This document shows, piece after piece, positions 55,676-64,000 of a stretch of DNA of 64,000 nt. Every line of letters starts with the position of its first letter. Position 1 is the stretch's first letter. This stretch comes from Seriola aureovittata (lineage: Eukaryota; Chordata; Actinopteri; Carangiformes; Carangidae). The stretch covers positions 3,248,560 to 3,312,559 of the forward strand of contig NC_079375.1 of assembly GCF_021018895.1 (NCBI RefSeq). Reading direction: 5' to 3'. The position numbers were made by a program, and so were the translations under genes. The notes under the pieces were generated by a model. The model saw only the letters and a program-made list of their open reading frames with translations. It did not search any database and was not told the origin of the DNA.

Positions 55676-57337
55676 ATGGCGCAGAAAGGAGTTCAGCTGG
55701 ACCAGGAGACCTTCTCTTGTTCCGTCTGTCTGGATCTACTGAAGGATCCGGTGACGATTCCCTGTGGACACAGCTACTGCATCAGCTGTATTAAAACCCA
55801 CTGGGATAAAGAGGATGGAAAGAAAATCTACAGCTGCCCTCAGTGTAGGCAGACCTTCACACCGAGGCCTGTCCTGGTGAAAAACACCATGTTAGCAGTT
55901 TTAGTGGAGGAGCTGAAGAAGACTGGACTCCAAGCTGCTCCTGCTGATCACTGCTATGCTGGACCTGAAGATGTGGCCTGTGATTTTTGCACTGGGAGAA
56001 AACTGAAAGCTGTCAAGTCTTGTCTGATGTGTCTGGCTTCTTACTGTGAGAAACACCTGCAGCCTCATTATGATGTAGCCCCATTAAAGAAACACAAGCT
56101 GGTGGAGCCCTCCAAGAAGCTCCAGGAGAACATCTGCTCTCGTCATGATGAGGTGATGAAGATGTTCTGCCGCACTGATCAGCAGTGTATCTGTTATCTC
56201 TGCTCTGTGGATGAACATAAAGGCCACGACACAGTCTCAGCTGCAGCAGAAAGGACTGAGAGGCAGAGAGAGCTCCAGCTGAGTCGACAACAAATCCAGC
56301 AGAGAATCCAGGACAGAGACAAAGATGTGAAGGTGCTTCAACAGGAGGTGAAGGCCATCAATGGCTCTGCTGATAAAGCAGTAAAGAACACTGAGAAGAT
56401 CTTCACTGAGCTGATCCGTCTCATCAAGAAAAGAAGCTCTGATGTGAAGCAGCAGATCAGATCCCAGCAGAAAACTGAAGTGAAACGAGTCAAACAGCTT
56501 CAGGAGAAGCTGGAGCAGGAGATCACTGAGCTGAAGAGGAAAGACGCTGAGCTGAAGCAGCTCTCACACACAGAGGATCACAACCAGTTTCTACACAACT
56601 ACCCCTCACTGTCACGACTCAGTGAATCTACAGACTCATCCAGCATCAATATCCGTCCTCTGAGATACTTTGAGGATGTGACAGCAGCTGTGTCACAGCT
56701 CAGAGATAAACTACAGGACATTCTGAGAGACACATGGACAAACATCTCACTGACAGTGACTGAAGTGGATGTTTTACTGTCACAAACAGAGCCCAGGACC
56801 AGAGCTGGATTTTTAAAATATTCACATGAAATCACACTGGATCCAAACACAGCACACACACGTCTGGTATTATCTGAGGGAAACAGAAAAGCAACAGGAA
56901 TGAGTCAACAACAGTCTTATTCTAGTCACCCAGACAGATTCACTACATGGTGGCAGGTCCTGAGTAGAGAGAGTCTGACTGGATGTTGTTACTGGGAGGT
57001 GGAGAGGAGAGGAAGAGTTTTTGTAGCAGTCGCATACAAGAGTATCAGCACAGCAGGGAGCAGGAAGGAATGTGTGTTTGGACACAATGAAATATCTTGG
57101 GCGTTAGATTGTAACCAAAACAGTTATACATTTTGCTACAACAATATCAGCACTCCAGTCTCAGGTCCTCAGTCCTCCAGAGTAGGAGTGTACCTGGATC
57201 ACAGAGCAGGTGTTTTGTCCTTCTACAGCGTCTCTGAAACCATGACTCTCCTCCACAGAGTCCAGACCACATTCACTCAGCCTCTCTATGCTGGACTTTG
57301 GGTTTATGACACAGCTGAGTTGTGTAAACTCAAATAG
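55676..57337 (+). CDS. TRIM protein, finTRIM/TRIM16-like, copy 1, 553 aa, intronless
   Basis: E3 ubiquitin ligase of the tripartite-motif class, expanded in fish and often linked to antiviral defence. RING at about 15-58 (C15, C18, C30, H32, C35, C38, C54, C57). B-box 1 at about 102-140 (ACDFCTGRK, CLMCLASYCEKH), B-box 2 at about 155-195 (ICSRHDEVMKMFCRTDQQC, then YLC, DEHKGHD). A coiled coil covers about 195-315. PRY-SPRY (B30.2) runs from about 375 to the end (LDPNTAHTRL, LTGCCYWEVE, then RVGVYLDHRAGVLSFYS and TQPLYAGLW). The start at 55676 (GAAATGG) gives the family start MAQKG; an upstream in-frame ATG at 55640 would add 12 residues and is less likely. A single open frame covers everything. 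The coiled coil is more basic than in copy 2 (see findings). Confidence 0.95.
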   Translation: MAQKGVQLDQETFSCSVCLDLLKDPVTIPCGHSYCISCIKTHWDKEDGKKIYSCPQCRQTFTPRPVLVKNTMLAVLVEELKKTGLQAAPADHCYAGPEDVACDFCTGRKLKAVKSCLMCLASYCEKHLQPHYDVAPLKKHKLVEPSKKLQENICSRHDEVMKMFCRTDQQCICYLCSVDEHKGHDTVSAAAERTERQRELQLSRQQIQQRIQDRDKDVKVLQQEVKAINGSADKAVKNTEKIFTELIRLIKKRSSDVKQQIRSQQKTEVKRVKQLQEKLEQEITELKRKDAELKQLSHTEDHNQFLHNYPSLSRLSESTDSSSINIRPLRYFEDVTAAVSQLRDKLQDILRDTWTNISLTVTEVDVLLSQTEPRTRAGFLKYSHEITLDPNTAHTRLVLSEGNRKATGMSQQQSYSSHPDRFTTWWQVLSRESLTGCCYWEVERRGRVFVAVAYKSISTAGSRKECVFGHNEISWALDCNQNSYTFCYNNISTPVSGPQSSRVGVYLDHRAGVLSFYSVSETMTLLHRVQTTFTQPLYAGLWVYDTAELCKLK

Positions 57338-58436
57338 ACAAAGGTCATTTAAGGTGCAGTTGGTTCAAATCTGTGTTTTAATTCATCAGTTGATTTTGTC
57401 TCCATCATTGTTGCTAAAAGCTCATTGCTGTCGTGTTTCTGCACTCCACACAGATCACCTGTCAATCAAACATTATGGGTGGTACTTTGACCTCTTCTCA
57501 TTTATTGTTGTGTTGATGTTTGAGTTTCTTTAGGTGGAGCTGGAGCCATGGAGGATATCACTGCTCAGGATGATTTTTCTTTACCTAAACTGACATTTCT
57601 CCACATGAAAATATAAACTTCTCTGTGCTCTGAATGTTTGTTGAATATTTGTGTTGATGTATTTGTATGTTGTTGTTTCTCTTCCACTGCATGGGCCTTA
57701 ACAGAGAAATCACCAGACCTTCCTTTATCACAGATATTTTGTTCTCACTTTGTAAAGAATTAAATTTATAATTACATTTACATTTATGTGATTGTCAGAT
57801 TGAATGTTGTTGTTGTTCAAATCAACTTACAAATAATCTCGATGAGGTTTTATAAAACTGTGATTATCATGATAATAATCACTGAGGAGATGATTCATTA
57901 TTTTATTTTCCATATCTGAGATTCAGGTGAAACAAACTGATTGTGTGGATGAAGTGAATCTGTTCATGAAATCACTGAACAAGAGTCATTTAACAGACTT
58001 TACTGATTCAGTGTGTGAACAAACTGAAGTTTCACATCATGAATAAAACTGTTTTTCCATCCACTTGATTAAATCAAATACTTTCTTGTCTTCCATCTTT
58101 CCCATGTGACCTGAATGCAGCATCAGTGTTACAGGGTGTGACTCCTGTGAACAAACTGACACAGTGTGATATTACATATATTTACATGTGTCTTTACTGA
58201 TGTTGTTTATAGCTGCCAAAGGCTGAGTGAAGTTTTTACTCGTCTTCCTGCAGTGAACATCACAGCAGGTGAACAACTGAAATCTGAAACTGATGCACAA
58301 CACAAGAGGGCGCCTTCATCCACCTGACCAGGGATGTAGTGAAGGTTAAAGCTCCTCTGCTCAGTTTTTTTTTAATTTGTAGTGAAAACCATGATTTTAG
58401 GCTGAGAAGATTTATAATAAAAATGTCTTATGTGAT
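57338..58436. other. TRIM copy 1 3' flank
   Basis: The first 600 bases are nearly identical to the 3' flank of copy 2 (61196-61830), so the duplication includes the 3' UTR. A likely poly(A) signal AATAAA lies at 58042-58047. No other gene was seen. Confidence 0.7.
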
Positions 58437-58860
58437 ACATCATGGTTAGTGCTGTGAAACTGCTGTAAGTCATCAGGAATTCATCTTTTAAGTTAGTCTA
58501 AAATGAAGAAATTGTTGCATTTCTTTTATTTATTAGAAAATGTTACAGGAAGCTGATTAATCTTATTTAGTTTGTGTTTTTTTATTGAGACTATACTCTT
58601 ACCATAGAGCCAGTAACCACCTATATGTGACATTTTTATTAGTGTTCTGGTTTATACTTCACTAGTGTTAGATTGTTCTTCCAGTTACTTAAATTGAGGT
58701 TCATTACAGTGTGTTTGGATCATGTGAAAAGGTTGTTTCACCATTGAAACCTTTGTATTAATAATTGTATTGACATTGATCAGTAAAAGTTCAACTTTAT
58801 TCATATGATATACCCCTCAGTAGTGATGTCTGTTGGTTCACTTGGAAAAGAGAGGATATT
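58437..58860. repeat. segment homologous to 52130-52400
   Basis: Partner of the segment upstream of the L1 remnant. Here it sits about 660 bases before TRIM copy 2 without interrupting elements. Confidence 0.55.
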
Positions 58861-59269
58861 ATTAATCAGTAAATCAGATTTATAAAAACCTTTCATTCAG
58901 GATTCATTCAGTCATTTCAGTCTCCAGCTGAACTCCAGAGTCAAATGAAATGATGCATTCATGTCCTCTGGGATTCCCAGAATGTACAACCTTTACTCAA
59001 AACTAAATGTTGAATTTAACCACTTTTATTAAGAAAATACATACTTTAAGTACTTTATCAAACAATTCAAAATTTTGAGAAATCGATTGACTACTGTTTT
59101 TCATCCACTGTGTTTGAATTATTCTGATCTATTAAACATTTAAACAATATTGAACATACAAGAAAAAAAAATTACTGATTGAGAAACATCTCTAAACTCA
59201 GAGGCCCAAAGAAGAGTTTATCACCTGAGGGTTGAGGTGATTTGTGTTTTCCAAAAAAAAAACAAGCAA

Positions 59270-59518
59270 GACAAAGCCTGATAACCCTCCCTCTTCTTCC
59301 TGCTCTCAAACACAGTGAGCTCCACTCTGTTCATGTATTTCCTTGTTCCCTCCCCTTCAGATCTACAGTTTGCAGATGGGTGGAACCAACATGTGGTGAA
59401 ATGCAAGAGCTGACAGGCCCCGTTCACTGCAGAGGCACATGTTGTTTAGATCAGAGCTCAAACTAGTTTCAGTTCTGAGGAAGTGAAAGTCAGACAGTCG
59501 TTGACACTGAGAGGTGAA
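59270..59518 (+). promoter_or_regulatory. TRIM copy 2 proximal promoter and leader, duplicated at 55427-55675
   Basis: About 250 bases before each TRIM start are almost identical (for example ACAAAGCCTGATAACCCTCC and CACATGTTGTTNAGATCAGA). Each leader has a TTTCAGTTCTGAGAAAGTGAAAGT-type stretch at about 55623-55647 and 59467-59491, which resembles an interferon-stimulated response element core (GAAAGTGAAAG; GAGGAAGTGAAAG in copy 2). Confidence 0.5.
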
Positions 59519-61195
59519 ATGGCGCAGAAAGGAGTTCAGCTGGACCGGGAGACCTTCTCTTGTTCAATCTGTCTGGATCTACTGAAGGATCCGGTGACTA
59601 TTCCCTGTGGACACAGCTACTGCATCAGCTGTATTAAAACCCACTGGGATAAAGAGGATGGAAAGAAAATCTACAGCTGCCCTCAGTGTAGGAAGACCTT
59701 CACACCGAGGCCTGTCCTGGTGAAAAACACCATGTTAGCACATTTAGTGGAGGAGCTGAAGAAGACTGGACTCCAAGCTGCTCCTGCTGATCACTGCTAT
59801 GCTGGACCTGAAGATGTGGCCTGTGATTTCTGCACTGGGAGAAAACTGAAAGCTGTCAAGTCTTGTCTGATGTGTCTGGCCTCTTACTGTGAGAAACACC
59901 TGCAGCCTCATTACGATGTAGCTCCATTAAAGAAACACAAGCTGGTGGAGCCCTCCAAGAAGCTCCAGGAGAACATCTGCTCTCGTCATGATGAGGTGAT
60001 GAAGATGTTCTGCCGCACTGATCAGCAGTGTATCTGTTATCTCTGCCCTGTGGATGAACATAAAGGCCACGACACAGTCTCAGCTGCAGCAGAAAGGACT
60101 GAGAGGCAGAGAGAGCTCCAGCTGAGTCGACAACAAATCCAGCAGAGAATCCAGGACAGAGAGAAAGATGTGAAGGTGCTTCAACAGGAGGTGGAGGCCA
60201 TCAATGGCTCTGCTGATAAAGCAGTGGAGGACAGTGAGGAGATCTTCACTGAGCTGATCCGTCTCATGGAGAAAAGAAGCTCTGATGTGAAGCAGCAGAT
60301 CAGATCCCAGCAGAAAACTGAAGTGAGTCGAGTCAAAGAGCTTCAGGAGAAGCTGGAGCAGGAGATCACTGAGCTGAAGAGGAAAGACGCTGAGCTGATG
60401 CAGCTCTCACACACAGAGGATCACACCCAGTTTCTACACAACTACCCCTCACTGTCACGACTCAGTGAATCTACAGACTCATCCAGCATCAATATCCGTC
60501 CTCTGAGATACTTTGAGGACGTGACAGCAGCTGTGTCACAGCTCAGAGATAAACTACAGGACATTCTGAGAGACACATGGACAAACATCTCACTGACAGT
60601 GACTGAAGTGGATGTTTCACTGTCACAACCAGAGCCCAGGACCAGAGCTGACTTCTTAAAATATTCACAGGAAATCACACTGGATCCAAACACAGCAAAC
60701 ATACGTCTGTTATTATCTGAGGGAAACAGAAAAGCAACATTAATAAAAGAAGAAGAGTCGTATTCTAGTCACCCAGACAGATTCATTAGGTGGTGCCAGG
60801 TTCTGAGTAGAGAGAGTCTGACTGGACGTTGTTACTGGGAGGTGAAGTGGAGAGGAGAAGGAGTTGAAATAGCAGTTGCATACAAAAATATCAGTAGAGT
60901 AGGGAGCTCAAATGAATGTGGATTTGGCCTCAATGAAAAATCTTGGGCATTGAGTTGTGACAAAAAACATTATTTATTTTCTCACAACAATCTTGAAACT
61001 CCAGTCTCAGGTCCTCAGTCCTCCAGAGTAGGAGTGTACCTGGATCACAGAGCAGGTGTTTTGTCCTTCTACAGCGTCTCTGAAACCATGACTCTCCTCC
61101 ACAGAGTCCAGACCACATTCACTCAGCCTCTCTATGCTGGGCTTTGGCTTCCTTGGTATAGTGGAGACACAGCTGAGTTGTGTAAACTCAAATAG
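59519..61195 (+). CDS. TRIM protein, finTRIM/TRIM16-like, copy 2, 558 aa, intronless
   Basis: Tandem duplicate of copy 1, in the same order and orientation, with the RING, both B-boxes and most of the coiled coil almost identical. All eight RING zinc ligands are kept (C15 to C57). The B30.2 domain is where it differs most: NRKATLIKEEESYSSHPDRF, RGEGVEIAVAYKN, then SRVGSSNECGFGLNEKSWAL and SCDKKHYLFSHNN instead of the copy 1 versions, plus an extra LPWYS near the end. These are the variable loops that contact ligand in other TRIM proteins. The start MAQKG was chosen as for copy 1. The pair probably belongs to a larger TRIM cluster outside the window. Confidence 0.95.
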   Translation: MAQKGVQLDRETFSCSICLDLLKDPVTIPCGHSYCISCIKTHWDKEDGKKIYSCPQCRKTFTPRPVLVKNTMLAHLVEELKKTGLQAAPADHCYAGPEDVACDFCTGRKLKAVKSCLMCLASYCEKHLQPHYDVAPLKKHKLVEPSKKLQENICSRHDEVMKMFCRTDQQCICYLCPVDEHKGHDTVSAAAERTERQRELQLSRQQIQQRIQDREKDVKVLQQEVEAINGSADKAVEDSEEIFTELIRLMEKRSSDVKQQIRSQQKTEVSRVKELQEKLEQEITELKRKDAELMQLSHTEDHTQFLHNYPSLSRLSESTDSSSINIRPLRYFEDVTAAVSQLRDKLQDILRDTWTNISLTVTEVDVSLSQPEPRTRADFLKYSQEITLDPNTANIRLLLSEGNRKATLIKEEESYSSHPDRFIRWCQVLSRESLTGRCYWEVKWRGEGVEIAVAYKNISRVGSSNECGFGLNEKSWALSCDKKHYLFSHNNLETPVSGPQSSRVGVYLDHRAGVLSFYSVSETMTLLHRVQTTFTQPLYAGLWLPWYSGDTAELCKLK

Positions 61196-62820
61196 ACAAA
61201 GGTCATTTAAGGTGCAGTTGGTTCAAATCTGTGTTTCAGTTCATAATTTTATTTTGTCTCCATCATTGTTGCTAAAAGCTCATTGCTGTCGTGTTTCTGC
61301 ACTGCACAGAGATCACCTGTCAATCAAACATTATGGTTGGTACTTTGACCTCTTCTCATTTATTGTTGTGTTGATGTTTGAGTTTCTTTAGGTGGAGCTG
61401 GAGCCATGGAGGATATCACTGCTCAGGATGATTTTTCTTTACCTAAACTGACATTTCTCCACATGAAAATATAAACTTCTCTGTGCTCTGAATGTTTGTT
61501 GAATATTTGTGTTGATGTATTTGTATGTTGTTGTTTCTCTTCCACTGCATGGGCATTAAGAGAGAAATCACCTGACCTTCCTTTATCACAGATATTTTGT
61601 TCTCACTTTGTAAAGAAAGAAATCTATAATTATATTTACATCGGTGTTTGTTAGATTAAATGTTGTCATTGTTCAAATTGACTTACAAATAAGGTGCATG
61701 AGGTTTTATAAAACTGTAATTATCATGATAATAATCAATGAGGAGATGATTCATTATTTTATTTTCCATCTCTGAGATTCAGGTGAAACAAACTGATTGT
61801 GTAGATGGAGTGAAGTGAATAAAGCAGTTTTTCTTAAAAAATAAATAAAATATTTTCTTCTGTCTTTATTCCATGATGGATGAGATGGATAAAATGTGAA
61901 ATGAATATGAGAGTATAACACCATAAAATACTGTATATATCCAATATACAGTGTAAATCCATGGAGGTATATGATAGTTTTTGTTTAATTTAATCTTAAT
62001 CTTTTCCATATGAGAAACTGCTATCAGGTCTCTATAGATTCTTTTGAATATTTACATTGATGGTATTTTTAAATCTTAATGACTGTTAATGATTACTGTG
62101 TCTTGGATTAATTCATAACAATATCTTTATAAATGCACAGTGGCCTACAGGGGCCCCAAAATCCCCAGACTCAATGTGCTTTAATTGGTGCTTGGATATT
62201 AAATTTTTCCACATTAACACTAAAATACAATATGTACCAAGATGGACCCTGCATTAGAATATTTGGTGCTCACATGTTAGGAAAATAAAGTGGTATTCAA
62301 TTAAATTACATGGGCCAAACAGCCAAAATTTTGCCCCTGCAGATACCCCTATCAGGTTAATCTGGTCCTTTCCATGTTCACAACCACAACACTTTCTGTC
62401 TCTAAATCATATGTTGCTAAACTAACCAATCAGAGCTGAGGAGGACTTAGACTAAGGTAGATAAGAGATTGAATCAGTAGGTTACTGTAACTGTTTTTAA
62501 AGATGCACGTGTAAATATTTATATTTGTAAATAAGTAAATAACAATTGTATAAACATAAATATGAAAATAGTTAACCATAAACATGAATGTGTAAATAGT
62601 TAATGATATAAACACTGTTCATGACATTATTCTTTAAAGTATCCTTACTTTACATTTTCTGCCCAAAACTATTGTACTGTACGTCCAAATAGAAGTTGAG
62701 ACAATTTTGACCAAAGGAAAAGCTGCTGATACCCAACAAGACCACTAGGGGGGGACGTAACGTCAACTGTAATCTACAGACTTCATATCCCAGGATCCCT
62801 CGCGTCTGTTTTTTCTTTAA
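61196..62820. other. TRIM copy 2 3' flank and intergenic stretch
   Basis: The first 600 bases repeat the copy 1 flank, with a likely poly(A) signal at 61818-61823. The remainder is AT-rich; I see no gene. Confidence 0.65.
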
Positions 62821-62822
62821 CA

Positions 62823-62960
62823 TGCAGCCTAGCTCCTTCCGGTTCGAGCAGACGAAGGGGAAACAGATGACTCTGCTGCAGCTTTCAGGTTGAGGTTGAC
62901 TGAAAACATCCAAGGGCTGTTTCAGAACATTTAAACCGCCAGAAGGAGTCAGTTTGAGAG
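62823..62960 (+). other. possible noncoding first exon of a gene to the right
   Basis: A G+C-richer patch without a long frame ends in a good splice donor (GAGAG|GTAAGGAG, GT at 62961). An upstream stretch around 62750-62800 looks promoter-like (GGGGGGACGTAACGTC). No coding exon was found before the window ends, so this is only a guess at a 5' UTR exon. Confidence 0.3.
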
Positions 62961-64000
62961 GTAAGGAGACGTTTTAAAACGACGGTTTAAACTCACGATT
63001 TTAAGCTAACTAGCTAACCAGTTGTCAAACGAGCTGGACGATGCTGTAAACACCTCTGTGTCATGGCATCCTTGGACGGCGTTACAGATGCACCGGGATG
63101 ATTTGCTTCATTTTATTTCATCGTCTCCCGCTCGGCATTTGCTCGTGCATCAGGTAAAGCAGCTCAGGTGTGTTGCTGCTGAGGAATTTGCGCTGGTATT
63201 GTTATTGTAGCTGTTTGGCCTCCTTCTGTCTTCGCCTCAGGCAGTTTCTCTGTGTTTCCGTGTCCAGCTGCACATTTGCACCAGTAATGTCAAGTAGTGC
63301 AGTTTTCATTTTTAAGTGGTTCATCTCTGTGACATTTGATGAGATGATACGATTACATGTTTTTTGGTTTTTTTGTGCGGTATCAGCAGGGGTTTGGACC
63401 ATATATCAGGCCTTGTGAACAGGGAGTGTGGTCATAAGTACTCTGTTGTGTCCGAGTTTGACTCCTAACCTGGTTCGGGCTCTGACATTGACTTAAGAAA
63501 CCTCCTTATGCATCTGCCCTTTATATGATCATAACATTACCTGTGCTTCCTGTTACCTGTTGGTTGCAGGTGTGTCTAGACTCTAGGATGAACCCAGTCC
63601 ACTTATTTGATCTGCTGGATTTGACTTCTCCATCCCATCTAGCACTGCAACTAGTGATTTATTTTCTCTTCTCATCTGTCTGACAAATATTTTCTTATAT
63701 TTTTCCTTTGGTCAAAAATATGGAAAAATTGTCCATCACAATATCTTAGAGCACAAAGTCGTGTCTACAGACTGCTGGGTTGTCTGACCACCACTTGAAA
63801 ACCCAAAGATATTTTATTTACTATCATGAAAGACACAGAAAAGCAGTCCTCACATTTGGAAATCAGGAAGCTGTCAGTGTTTTGCATTTATTTGCTTTGC
63901 ATTGGACCCTGTACCAATTTAGGATCAGTCCTCGTCACCCTACCATAATTACATTGTTTACCATCATATTTTATGTTTAACTGACTAACTCCTGTTTATG
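62961..64000. other. right end of the window, no coding gene recognised
   Basis: No exon was seen. Apart from the MITE copy at 63641-63885 nothing stands out. If 62823-62960 is a first exon, this would be its first intron. Confidence 0.4.
63641..63885. mobile_element. copy of the hAT-like MITE seen at 6846-7206 (truncated)
   Basis: Shared words: CACTGCAACTAGTGATTTATT, GTCCATCACAATATCTTAGAG, CCACTTGAAAACCCAAAGATA and CACAGAAAAGCAGTCCTCAC. The right end is missing. Confidence 0.65.

Overview
The window is nuclear DNA of a ray-finned (teleost) fish. The evidence is vertebrate-type split genes with GT-AG introns, dense CA/CT/GT microsatellites, many copies of repeats typical of fish genomes (RTE, L1, L2/Rex1, Tc1, hAT-like MITEs) and TRIM genes of the fish-expanded type. 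It is AT-rich and mostly intron and intergenic sequence. I rebuilt every gene by joining exons at splice sites with consistent phase.

Layout. (1) 1-27.2 kb, plus strand: a complete 14-exon RANBP9 gene (601 codons), the scaffold subunit of the CTLH/GID ubiquitin ligase, with a long microsatellite-rich 3' UTR. (2) 27.2-31 kb: intergenic, no gene seen. (3) 31.2-41.3 kb, minus strand: two tandem copies of a short secreted protein made only of two CUB domains that look like the a1-a2 domains of neuropilin. Copy A (275 aa) has a signal-peptide exon. Copy B has the same four downstream exons, but I found no equivalent first exon. (4) 42.5-47.9 kb, minus strand: complete 8-exon NOL7 (229 aa), a nucleolar protein. 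(5) 48.4-51.2 kb, plus strand: complete 3-exon EPDR1 (210 aa), an ependymin-related secreted glycoprotein, divergent from NOL7 across a 543-bp interval holding a perfect CRE. (6) 52.1-55.4 kb: a retrotransposon graveyard (L1 remnant plus another element). (7) 55.7-61.2 kb, plus strand: two intronless tandem TRIM genes (RING, two B-boxes, coiled coil, PRY-SPRY; finTRIM/TRIM16-like). (8) 61.2-64 kb: no coding gene seen, but a possible noncoding first exon near 62.9 kb.

How it fits together. RANBP9 and NOL7 are tail-to-tail neighbours in human (6p23). The same arrangement is kept here, but the CUB-CUB pair sits between them. That pair is the most unusual content: neuropilin-like ectodomain fragments, encoded as stand-alone genes, that could act as secreted decoys or co-ligands for semaphorin-type partners (inference). 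The TRIM pair is likely part of a larger antiviral-type cluster. Other points of interest are a decayed duplicate of RANBP9 exon 6 inside intron 6, and a one-directional charge shift in the coiled coil of one TRIM copy.
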